Source: Parasponia andersonii (Eukaryota; Streptophyta; Magnoliopsida; Rosales; Cannabaceae). From it: a stretch of DNA of 64,000 nt. The position numbers and the translations under genes are program-made. The notes under the pieces were generated by a model. The model was not told the origin of the DNA, ran no database searches, and saw only the letters and a program-made list of their open reading frames with translations. Location of the stretch: positions 18,441 through 82,440 of the forward strand of contig JXTB01000781.1 in assembly GCA_002914805.1 (NCBI GenBank), given 5' to 3'. Shown piece after piece: positions 1-12,500 of the stretch (position 1 is its first letter; the number at the start of each line of letters is the position of its first letter).

Positions 1-1395
1 TTGTAACAAAAGCACTAGACGTGTAGTTTTCTAACTGATAAGCTTAGTCTCAGGTCTCAACTCATTTTTGAGTTCTCAAATATGACCTTTCTTTTTGATA
101 ATTTACTCTTATCCAATTATAACCCTTTGATCCCGTGGCATTCACGTGAAACATTTTTTTTTTTTCCAGAAGCACTAGATTAAGAAGGGGTCCACCTGTC
201 CTTTTCGTTACGTTGATAGATGAGTATAGGCAATACTTTGTCCGCGGGAGGGATTGAGGTGTCTGCCCTAAAATGATCACTAAACAAGAGCAAAAACAAG
301 TTTACCCCTTCTTATTTGTTAATTGGGTTATTATAAAAAGGAAATTTTCTTTTTTCTATATTTATATGTTTCTGATTATTTAAAAATTCTAGTGTAGGAA
401 CTTATAGAAGTAGTTTTCTTTGATTTTTATTGGATGTGAAATGAGGAGCATATTTATTATCATATATTTTGCTCTACTTGATATCTAACCAAAAGAAAGT
501 CTCGAAGATTTTTATCTATCGTGTTTCTTTAAGTTTTGTTTGTAACGAACAATCGAAGAACATAGTTATGATATAAGCATTTAGCTGAAATCAAAGCAAA
601 TAATTTTTTCTTTTTTTTCTGGTTAAGTGAGAGAATTAGAACCATGGTGAGAAAAAAAAAAAACTTTCAAACTTGAAAAATATCGTGACTTTGGCTCAGA
701 TCTGGGAAAACAATGTAATTGACGAGGAAAGAAAGGGCAAAATTTCACGATACAGGGAGAAAAGGAAAACCAGGGGGTATTACTCTATTCCTATAGTTTC
801 AACAATTATAATTTTTTTTGGTTCATTTTTGACCTATTGGACGGTTTAAATAGTATTCAACCTACAGATATATGTGAGGAAGTTTGTCTTTTTAATTCTA
901 ATTGGCACTACTAAGTATGCTTTTGTGCTCTCGTTAAACCTAACAAGCCGAGAATCAGGATTGATGGTTCTTGTGTGCAACTAATGATTTGTCTTGATTT
1001 TTTTTTTTCTTTGGTGAGGATCTAGATCTGCAGATGCAGATCAATTTTTCATTTTTTAAACTGCAAACCCAATCTTAAACTATAATAATAATTACACCGA
1101 AAACATATACACAAGGAAAAAAAAAAAAAATCCATTTAACCCAAATTTGATCCTTTTGTAGCAACTCCTAACTCCTAAGCAGATCGGAGATGAGTTTGGC
1201 CAAAAGGAAACTTTGGGGAAAGAAAATTTATGGGTGGTTTGAAGAAGAAAAAGCCAAACAATGAGTTTCTTTATTTATTTTTTTTCTTTTTTTCAAGTTT
1301 TGTTATTATGTATTGAAGTGTACGAGAAATTCTATATGATCATTTTGTTTTTCATCACTCATTTTCTTCAAACGCTCTAAAAGCTGCTCCTACAC

Positions 1396-1420
1396 GTAGG
1401 AGGGATTTTGCCCCTCCTAC
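1396..1420. repeat. Small perfect hairpin
   Basis: A 9-bp perfect inverted repeat, GTAGGAGGG and CCCTCCTAC, separated by 7 bases. It has higher GC than its surroundings. There is no neighbouring gene that would make it a terminator; it could be a remnant of a foldback element. Confidence 0.5.
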
Positions 1421-2117
1421 AATAGAAGCCCTTATTTTACCATGTGCTGCTGTGTAAGCCTATTCTTATGGTCAAACCATCTAATTGGAATGAAAAAGAT
1501 GGTGTTATATATCAAAAAAATCTGTATTCTTTAGTTGAACAAAATTATAAAAAAATCAAAAGTATAAAACAACTAATCGTGTCGTCTATTCCCGCACCGA
1601 ACTTTTGATTAAATGGTTGTTTAGGTCCAATTTGAGTAGATTTCAAAACCTCGTAGTTTTATAATTTATTTGAAATAATTAGAAATCTAAGATTTTTATT
1701 GCTAGAATTAAAAAACACAAGATTTTATTTGATATAATTGAAAACTCAATTTTTTATTATTAAAACTATAAAACGTAATCTTTTTTCGATAATTAATAAT
1801 CATTTGTTTATCCTAAAATTTTTTACTAAAATGATAGTTCAAGATAGCCCATTATCCATTGTAATTTTAGATGCTTTATGGACTATATTATATTCTAGAC
1901 TCAACTTTGTTTTCTTCTCTCAAATAACACAAAAGGATTATGCATTTCCAGTAAAAAGGAGCATCAACAAAAAAAGAAAAAAAAAGCTTGACATGCATGT
2001 GTCCAAGTCAAGGGGCCAAAATTACAAACGTGTCTTGCTATCGACCACATAATCTGGTGTCCTTTCCAGCTTTTGCCCTACACAATAATACAAGTCTATT
2101 CATAGGCTTTAGTAGTT

Positions 2118-2157
2118 GTATAAAGAAGTACATACATGTATAAAGAAGTACATGCAT
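2118..2157. repeat. Two-copy 20-bp tandem repeat
   Basis: The unit GTATAAAGAAGTACATACAT is followed directly by a second copy differing at one base. Local duplication without coding meaning. Confidence 0.7.
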
Positions 2158-3427
2158 CCATTAAGCAAGTTCATTTAGCAGAGACATAATGATAAAATTA
2201 AAATATTAGGTATAATTTTAGCCAATTTTTAGTAAAAACATAATTTTTTTTTTCTTTTTTAGTACATTTAAAAGAAGTTTTTCCCAAAATTCAACGGGAC
2301 GTGTCCACTGGTCTTCTCCTCTCTTGGTCTGTAAAACGTAGTTTTAGAACCATACTCGGTCAAGTATGTTTAAATTAGTGGATTTCTCCTGTTAAACTAT
2401 TGGTGTGGTGTTTATTTTTTATTCTTTTCTCACATTAGAAGAACATTAATTAGGTGTTTTTTTTTTTTATATTGTTGATGCGTCTGTTTATAGTTTTGTC
2501 CTCTTAAAATGATGCCTTATAACATAGTGTAATGGTGCTGTTAAATGATGAAAAAAGGTTAGCCGTGGAGAGTGAGTCGTAAAACTACTAACCTAAAGTG
2601 AATTAATATGGTAAAATACGATAAGATAAAACATATCACATGCTTTTTGCACCATAAGTTTTCTCGTAGTATTTTTGTTATTATTATTTTTTCTCATATG
2701 GAAAGCATGTTAAATGTGTAAATCGATAATGGTGATACAGAATTGTACTTGTTTCAATTTATTCCCATGGTTTGGATCATTCCACCAATTTTAGTTCTTA
2801 CAAGAATCACCTGACATGTATCTATTGATCTTAGAATACTAGCTCAAAATCATGTACTTCACCGTTACGAGTAACGTGATTGTCTTTCCAATACGTAACG
2901 TTCTAAGTTCGGATAATGGTACAGAAAGAAAGAAGAAAACGCTGATGCGTAGATTGTTTATTTCCATCTACATTGATTATGATCAATTGACGTTTTTTAG
3001 AGACAAAATCACATATATGTTGTCTATAATGAATTTGAAAATGAATTGATCACTTGATCATTAACAGAAGCCTTAATTAATTATGCTAATTAAACAAAGA
3101 TTTAATCAATTATACTTTGTCAATGATGATTCTGTAATATGAAAGAAAAACTTCTTAGGAAAACACAAAAAATAATAAACTAAAATAAGGAATGTTTTTT
3201 CTTAATGCTATGTAAAAATACATGGTACACACATGATATAAATTATAGAAAGGTCTACTTGGGGACGTAGGGAATTGAATACAATATTAGTCCTTTATGT
3301 CAACGAAGTAATTCGTAGATACTACTTATTGTCATCAATTACGATAATTACAAGTTGCGTAGGAGAAAAAAACAAACAAAAACTAAATACTTGGTACAAT
3401 TCTGGTACAGGTTTTATTGCCCCAAAT

Positions 3428-3533
3428 TTATATATAAGGCCGAATGGGGAAGTCCATCCACCCATGAACGTACCCGTTAATATTTTGGGCCGGGGCTCCA
3501 ACATTTATTTCATCTGGGCCCGCTGAATTGTAC
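3428..3533 (-). CDS. SEP-like gene exon 8 (C-terminus and stop)
   Basis: After TTTACAG the exon encodes [20 protein letters not shown], then [14 protein letters not shown] and TAA. The position matches the second SEP motif (NGFIPGWML, normally the end). Here Phe-Ile-Pro is Tyr-Val-His, the final Leu is Asp, and seven residues follow. It is too short and divergent for standard ORF finding; frame continuity with exon 7 supports it. Confidence 0.85.
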
Positions 3534-6500
3534 CTGTAAAAAGTGGGAGAAAGGCAATAAATGAGATATGCAACATCGAGTAGGTGATCAAAAATGTCCT
3601 CTCCTTTAAAATTTTTATTTTTATGTTCGAGTACGTCGGTTAATATGTTATGTATATCATTGATATATCAACATATTAAGTGATCTCCTTGTGAATATCA
3701 ACATATTAAATGTTTAGTTTTTCGTTTTATGTTCGAGTATATCACACAGTTACTAATAATAATAACATAAATGGATTGTTTTGGAAGTGTTTTTGAAATA
3801 TTGATTTTGAGTGTTGAAAAGTACTGAAAAGGAACAAGGTACCCAATTTGCAAGATGGAATTATTTGGCAGAGGTTGAAAGAAGCCTTGATGATCCGTTT
3901 GCGAAGGAAGGCGGGCGTAGGGAATGTTGTTGTGTTCCCCTGCGCCTTCCCATGCCACTCGAAGTGGAATTTGAGCACCGCTTTCTTCTAGCTGAGACCA
4001 TCATCAACAATTTTAGACTTTAGAAATTAAAAAAAATAAATAAATCTACTCATATGGTAATACATCGTGCATATGTACGTATATAGAAAACACATATTTG
4101 TATGCTATATGAACATTCCAAACAATCCCTTGGATAATTTATTCGAAAAATCATTTATATGAATAAACATCTAGTAGCTAGAGTAGCAAGATATTTTGAA
4201 TTTTTGTATCCGATTAAAATAGCTAGCAACAAGTTTTGTTTGATGCGCAGGATTGGATAACATTAGAAAGAATTGTTGCCTAAGAATCTTTTCTAATGTA
4301 ATCAAACCTTATGTATGAAATGCGTTTGAAAAATTTTCAATTGCAAGGATGAGAAATGATACTAGATTGTAATTCACAAAGATGTTGATAACTTAAACCA
4401 ACCCAACTCATTGTTTATCGGATTAGTTTGGTTCGTTTTTTTTAACTCAAAGATGTTTATCAATATATATGGTTACATTATGTAAGGATAGAACATATTT
4501 GAAGATTAAAGGTCTCGTCTTGTATTATATAGGTATATATATTCTTCTGATGTAAAAAATAAATTTGTGCATAAAAATATGACAAATACAACTAAAAAAA
4601 ATATAAATCGTAGGGCATGCACACAACCAAATTAAGGTTCAAATGAACCTCAAGCAACAAATTAACAGAGCTCATTCATACATGAAACAATAATATCCCA
4701 TATGAAGGTATATATATGTTCCCCTACAAAGAAGTTATATAGACCAAAATCAACTATATATTCCCTATCATCAGCTTCTTAGAATAATATTATGATTATT
4801 ACCAGTCGAAAAATAAACGAAAGAAGTCAAATAGGATGTGATAAAAAGTTGGTATACCTTCCTTCTCAAAGCTTTGTTAGCTTCAACTAGCGTTTGTTCC
4901 TGCAATATAATACACTGATATTTAGTATAAATATATAGAAGTACATTGGAATTTGGAGTAAATAATATTGTTGAAGTGAAATACACATACCCTATGTTGA
5001 AGATCAGCGAGCTGATCAAGCATGTATTGAGTCTGAAAATTTAGTGTATAGAAAGATCATTAGCGATTTTGTTTGACACTGAAAAAAAAAAAAAAAAAGA
5101 AATAAAGATAATGAACATGCACAACCATTTTTACTTCAAGACTCATCTTTAGAAAGAAAAAGTCTCCATTAATTGGAAGAGGTAGGAAGTTACATGTATC
5201 TGAAACAGGTTACTAGCTTGGTTCAAAGTTCCAACCTTTGAAACTTGAGCTGGGCTTAGATTTGTAGGAAGTTCCTATTTGTAGTTATTTGTAGTCAGGA
5301 CTGAATTTTCTTTTGGAAAATTGACTTGGATAGTACTAATTTAGTATAAAATGATTTTTTTAATAGTTTTTTTAAATTGATATTTCTATTAGTATCACAA
5401 ATTATGTGATAAGGGATCACAATTTGTGACTATAAAATTATGAATTTTTTAAGATTTATTAGTTCTTACAAATTGTGCGACCCTCTGTCACATAAGATCA
5501 CAAGACACTAAAATACTATGAAATCATTTTGACCCTCTGTCACATAGGATCACAAGACACTAAAATACTATGAAGTCATTTTTTAAAATGCTTCTAAAAA
5601 CGTCATTTCAATTAAAAAAATTACTATTATTTATGTCAATTTTCTTTTTCTTATTTATATTTTAATTTTTTTTGGGTTCAAATTACATTTTTAAGATCAC
5701 TTTTCAGAATTACACTTATAGTACTAGGCACCATTATTATGGCCGAATGGTCATTTCATTATGACTACTAATCATGGTCATACTAATTATTATTAGCTCT
5801 AAGAAATAGAAATGAAAAAGTCATTTTTGCCCAAACTCGTCACTTTTATCTCTATGAAAGAGCGATAGCAATCGGAGTAGATTGCTTGAAATAATAGGCT
5901 TACTATTATCTTGCGTTTGATGCACTCATAAATTCAAGAGTAGATAATAAATAATATCAAACATTTCAAAGATGAAAACTTTTAATTTAATTTAATACTG
6001 AACTGAGTAAAAATATTATTTTGAAAATGCGATCCTATACCATTGGAGTGTGGGATTATTCTAAATGATTAAATATTGGGAAAAATTCATAAATACCCGT
6101 TTTTAAAACAATATTTTCATAAATACTTGTTTTTTATTTTTATTTTATAAATATCCACTTTTATACCCCTTTTTTTTTGGAGAAATATCATCACTGTTTT
6201 ACACATGAAATGTAGACCAATATATACATTTCATGTATTAAATGTATACCGTGGTTTACATTTCATTAATAAAAATTACACTAAAAATTGGCACACATTT
6301 AAATATATATCATTCATATTTTACACATGAAATGTGTATATCATGGATAAAATTTATATTGTAAATGTGGATCATAAAAATAGGTATCTTTGAAAGAAAA
6401 ATTAAAATGGGTATTTATTAGAAAATTTTTAAAAGATGGGTACTAAACGTAAATTTCTCTTAAATATTCCGCACAAAAATAAAATTATTTGTAGAATAAT

Positions 6501-9500
6501 GCTAGGGATACCCATATTTTACATAAGAACTTATATCATATAAGGTGTCATTCATTTTAACTAAATTTTTTTAGAAAATAGGACCACACCATTTTAAGTT
6601 ATATCGCTAAAAATAATATCATATTATTGGTATAAGTTTTTGGTGCAAAATTTTAGTGTTCTAATCATTGTCCTTATTTGTAAATAAGGAGTAGTTCATC
6701 TGTATCCTAATACTCAAATAGGATATTATTTTTTAGCCTCATCTCTTTTTCCACCTCCCAAATTTACCTGATTTGACTTTTATTAGCATTTTTTTTAGTG
6801 TTCTTTTAAAGGGTAATTTAAGGGTTTTTAATTTTCTTTGAGGGGAGGTAATTTGAGTACTTATTGTTACTTAGAGAGCATAACTAGAGAAAAATCAAAT
6901 ATGAACTAGGACTGATAGGTTGGGCGTCCATCCTATTCCATCAATTGTAGCTCAAGGCCAATTTTTATTCTTGACTTGAAAGTTACAACTCAGCCCATTT
7001 TTATTTAGGAAATTAGAGACTACACCAAGTCCTTTTTTTTATTTAATAATCTTAAATATACGGCACCCTCATTTAATTTTAGTTCATAGAGTCTTTTTCA
7101 TATAATATCAATTTTCCCCGTTTCTTTCTCTCTCTCCCTTAGTCTACAGAAGCTCGTGACTTCGTCCGTAGTAGCAGAGTTCTCCATTTTTTCTCTTCTC
7201 ATTTTCGTATAAGTTGGTCTTTTTTGTCATCTTCATTGCTGATTGATTCGAAGAAATCGTTTTTGGTTCAGTCTAAAATATAATCCAATTTCATTTCCAA
7301 TGGTTTCCACTCTACCGTAGAACTCTTTTTCACTATGATTCCCACTCTTAAATTTACGCTCCTAATGTTGTTATGAGGCTATTTTCATAGAATTTGTTGT
7401 ATTTTATTACTTATATTTATGCTTATATTATATGTATTTCTATAGTATTGATGTGGATTTTTGTTTATACATACGATTGTGTGTAGAGGTGTATTATGGT
7501 TGAACGACTAAGTTTTGAAATGAGAAGCCAATGATCCAAATCCAGGATGAAAGAACATGGCCCAAGTTCTTGCAGCTTATGTGGAGAAAATAGTGAACAA
7601 AATCAACTCAAAGTTTAAATTGTTTTATGGATGTGAAATTAAATTAAGCTTTCAGCATTTAGGATAGTATTTATGCATCTGATTATATTTAATTTCTTCT
7701 TGGAAAGTACATCTCACATAGTTTGAATTAGAAAAGAAAGAGGATGTGTCTGAGGCTTGTTAGTTATTACCTTTCTCTTTTAACAGGAAAAAAGCCAATT
7801 TTCCTATATTTTGCTATTAAAGAAGGAATTACCTATCTATCATTGAAGTATCTATCAAAGTCCTTAGTGATATGTATTTATTTTTATATGTTATCGAGTG
7901 TTAACTTGCCACCGTTAAATAGGTGACTTAGTGGCAATATGGTTATCTTGGAGACTAAAGTTTGAGGGTTCAAATTTGAGTGTCTCCCTCGTGCTGGTTG
8001 CCCCCTCCTTCTTTTTCTGTTATAAAAAAAATGTTGCCACAATTTCATTACAGTTTTTATTTTTGTCTTGTACTTTAAAATTGATCACCATTTATTGAAA
8101 TATTGCAATTGCAAATATTCTATATATTTGAAGAGTGGTAACCAGAGTAAGTTTTGTATACTGTAGTTCCAATAAAATAATTTATGTTTACCCAATTCTT
8201 GTAAGTTCTTACTTGTTAGGTTAGTTTTCAAGTTATTTTTTTTAATGTATAACATTATTTGATTATAATCACGTAAATAGATGATGTAGATTGACAAATA
8301 TAGTAAAATTTTCCGACAGTGCAAAATGAATTTGATCTAGTAACTATTTATGGAGGTAAAGATTGTTATTAGTTACCAATCTGGTAACTAGTGCTAATAA
8401 TTAGATTGATAACTAGTAGCTCATATTTAATTACCAATCTTGGTAACTAGTCACCAGTTTGGAAATCGGTAATTAAATTAGTGATTAATATTTAGATTGG
8501 TTATTGGTAATCAAAATAACTAGATAAATCCAAAAACTAATGCTAAGCAAATCCGATTATTGATAACTAGTGTTAACCAATTTTGTTTTTGGTATATGGT
8601 TACGAATATGATAGTCAATGTGATAATGACTCACTAGTCTTATAATTGGCCATTAGTATAGAAACTAGTAATTAGATTGATAATTGGTAACTAGAAGTTA
8701 ATCTTGTAACTAGCTACTAGTCTGTAAAATAATATAACCTACTACAAATCTAGAAACGAATAATCAAATTAGACACTAATAATCAGTTTAGAAATTGATC
8801 CCTGATTCTAAAACTAGTAACAAAATTGATAAGTAGAAGCTAGATAGTTCAATGAAAAAAACATAAAAGGATCATGACTTAAATTTGGTAGTGGTAACAA
8901 AAAAACTAGTAACAAATATGGTAATCAGAAACTAGTAGCTAGTAATCAATAAAGAAAGTTTTTAAAAAAATGTCACTTTTGATTTTCAAAAATACCATTC
9001 TGTGTACTATTTCTTTTTATACAGTATTTTTGTAATTATTATCTTTTTGGTAGGTAAAACTCTTAAAGAGTTATTTGAGCCTAAATGAATTTCTAGAACT
9101 AATTTTTCTAAATGGTTTTATTAGAAATGTTATAATAGAGTCACTATAATTTATGATCCTAAACTTATTATTCTTTTAGAACCAACAAGTTATTCTATAG
9201 AATACTCCAGAAAAGTCATTTTGGTCCAAACACTACTAGGAAATTTGGTTCATCTCTCTAGCTGGCTTTGAAAAGTTCTGGTTCATTTGTTTTTTCCTAT
9301 GGCCTGGGCTTATGTTCATTAATGATGAAAAGCAATGCTTAAGGGTTGTGTCAATACTATTCGTTAACACTAATATATTGCAATACATATTGTTGAAAAT
9401 AAACTTGTTTAAGCCCATAAGAAATATTTAAGCCCATCAACATGAGCCCCAATAAGTTGGAGTTAGCCCAAGTGCAAAACTCACAAAAGAAAAAGCCCAA

Positions 9501-12500
9501 GTCCAAATTAAAGAAGCCTTCCACCTAGAATCTTCTAGTGTTAGGTAGATATTAGCTTTTTACATGTGAATTATTTGATTATTATTAGAAGTATGTAGAA
9601 GAAAATATGTGTGCTTTAAGGATTTTTGTAATTATTTATTTGTGTGGTTCTCATTGTTTCTCATGTAGTATAAATACCTCTCCCCATTTGAGTTCTAAGC
9701 ATCAAGTAAGAAACAAAGCTTCTAAGAGTGAAGAGAAGAGAGAAAGAAGCATAGCTTCTAGTGAGTGAGTGAGTGAGCTTGAAGAGTGAAGTTTAGAATT
9801 TTCTCTTGTAAAAGTATTTGAGTGAATAATAAAGTTTGTTTTACTTTCCAACAAAGTGGTATCAGAGCAAGGTTATGAGTTCTCTTGAAATTCTAAGTAT
9901 GCTCTGTGGTTGCAGCTTTGACTGATCTTCCACATCAGAAAAGAATTCTTGAAATTGAGAGTATTAGCTATTTATTCCAAACATACTACTATTATATATC
10001 AAATCGAAGAGCTCGACGAGACGAACACACTACCACAAAAATCAGCCCAATCGGAGTCCGAACGTGTCAGAACGAGTCATCGGAAGTTTGCTGCCATAAA
10101 CTGAGTCAACTCACTGAGTTGAGCCGAGTCAGAGTCATTTGACCGAGCCGTCAGAGCTGTTAACCAAGCCATCAAAGCCGAGCCGTCAGAGCCATTGACC
10201 AAGCCATAAGAGTGTTTGACTGCGCCGTTGACTAAGCCGTCAGAGCCGTTGACCAACTGTTGACTATTGACCAAGCGTTGACTTTGACTGTTGACTTTGA
10301 CCAGGTCGATATACAAGTCAATCTTAAGGTTTTTAGGCATTCTGGATCTATCTGTGCAGTCGAAATTCCCAAAAACTCACTCCATTAAGAGTTATGGCTG
10401 CCGGCAGTTTAACATCTCTTCAAGTTCCACCACTTCAAGGTAATAACTTTGATAATTGGACTATCAAAATGAAAGTCCTCCTTGGAGCACATGATGTTTG
10501 GGAAGTAGTAGAGAAAGGCTACGAAGAGCCAAGAGATGAGTCAACACTATCTTCAACACAGAAGGATAGTTTAAAAGATTCAAGAAAGAGAGACAAAAAA
10601 GCTCTCTTCCTCATTTACCAAGCCTTAGATAACGACGGGTTTGAGAAAATCTCAAGTGCAACCTCCGCTAAGGAAGCATGGGAGAAACTTCAAATTTCAT
10701 ACAAGGGAGAAGAAAAGGTCAAAAAGGTCCGCCTTCAGACTCTAAGAGGAGAGTTTGATTTATTACATATGACAGAGGCTGAGTCAGTTTCTGACTCCTT
10801 TTCCAGAGTTCTAACCATTTCCAATCAAATAAAGAGAAATGGTGAGAAACTTGAAATGTTACGATTATAGAAAAGATTCTTCGATCGTTAGACCCAAAGT
10901 TCGAGAATATTATTACTGTCATCGAAGAAACTAAAGATTTGGGAGCCATGACAATAGAACAACTCTTGGATTCTTTACAAACTCACGAGGAAAAGAAAAA
11001 GAAGAAGCCAAATTTGAAGGAGCAGCTTCTCAAGACACAAATTACAGAGAAAGAAGATAGCCAATGTAGCGAAAGAAGTCAACGTAGTCGTGGTAGAGGT
11101 CAAACCCGAGGACAAGGACGTGGTACAAGTCGAGGTCGTGGACGAAGTTAGAATTCCAACAACCACAATTATCATATCAACACTTTTCGAAAGAGGAGAA
11201 AGCTCTACAAGAGGTCGTGGTAGAGGTCGAATGAACTCAAGGCTTGAGAAGTCTCAAGTTGAATGTTTCAATTGTCACAAGTTTGGACATTATGCTAGAG
11301 AGTGTAGAATACCCAATAGCAGAATTGAAGAGAAAGTCAATTACGTTGAAGAAAGAAAATGGCACCGTGCTACTAGCATATAAAGACAACGATGGAGGAC
11401 AAGACAACACATGGTATCTTGATACCAGTGCTAACAATCATATGTGTGGGCGTCGATCAATGTTTATAGAGCTTGATGAATCAATCAGTGGGAGTGTTTC
11501 CTTCGGTGATGATTCAAAAGTAGCGGTAAAAGGAAAAGGTAAAATTCTTATCTGCTTAAAAAATGGGAGGTATCAATTTATTTCAAATGTTTATTTTGTA
11601 CCCACAATGAAAACAAACATCTTGAGTTTGGGACAACTCTTAGAGAAAGGCTATGATATTCACTTGAAAGATTATAGTCTTGCTATAAGAGATAACAATA
11701 TGAATTTGATTGCTAAGGTGCCTATGTCAAGAAATAGAATGTTCTTATTGAACATTCAAAATGATATGGCAAAATGTCTGAAAGCATGTTATAAGGATTC
11801 ATCATGGCTATGGCATTTGAGATTCAGACATCTCAACTTTGGAGGACTAGAGCTACTGTCCAAGAAAGAAATGGTAAGAGACTTGCCATGCATCAATCAT
11901 CCTGATCAACTTTGTGAAGGATGCTTACTCAGGAAGCAATTCAGGAAAAGCTTTCCAAAAGAGTCGAATTTAAGAGCCCAAAAGCCACTAGAGCTCGTGC
12001 ATACAGATATGTGCGGTCCTATCAAACCAAGTTCTTTCGGTAAGAGCAACTACTTCTTGCTATTTATTGATGATTTCTCAAGAAAGACTTGGGTTTATTT
12101 CTTGAAGCAAAAATCAGAAGTCTTTGAAGCTTTCAAGAAGTTCAAGGCTACTGTAGAGAAGGAAAGCAATCTTCAGATCAAAGCCATGAGATCTGATAGA
12201 GGAGGAGAATTCACTTCAAAAGAGTTCCAAGAATTCTGCGAAGCAAATGGAATTCGACGACCTTTAACTATTCGAAGATCCCCTCAACAAAATGGTGTGG
12301 CAGAAAGGAAGAACCGAACCATCCTCAACATAGCTCGAAGCATGCTGAAAAGTAAGAGATTACCCAAAGAGTTATGGACAGAAGCTGTTGCATGCGCAGT
12401 TTACTTGTCCAATCGATCTCCAACAAGAAGTGTGTGGGGAAAGATACCACAAGAAGCATGGAGCGGAAGGAAACCTGGGATCTTCCACTTGAGAGTTTTT

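Larger units (their letters stand above)
1..3427. other. Gene-free 3' flank of the MADS gene
   Basis: AT-rich, with no reading frame that resembles a protein and no recognisable RNA gene. It lies downstream of the stop codon of the minus-strand SEP-like gene, so its right end should contain the 3' UTR and poly(A) site. I see no canonical AATAAA on the minus strand within about 200 bases of the stop. Only small repeats stand out (listed separately). Confidence 0.6.
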
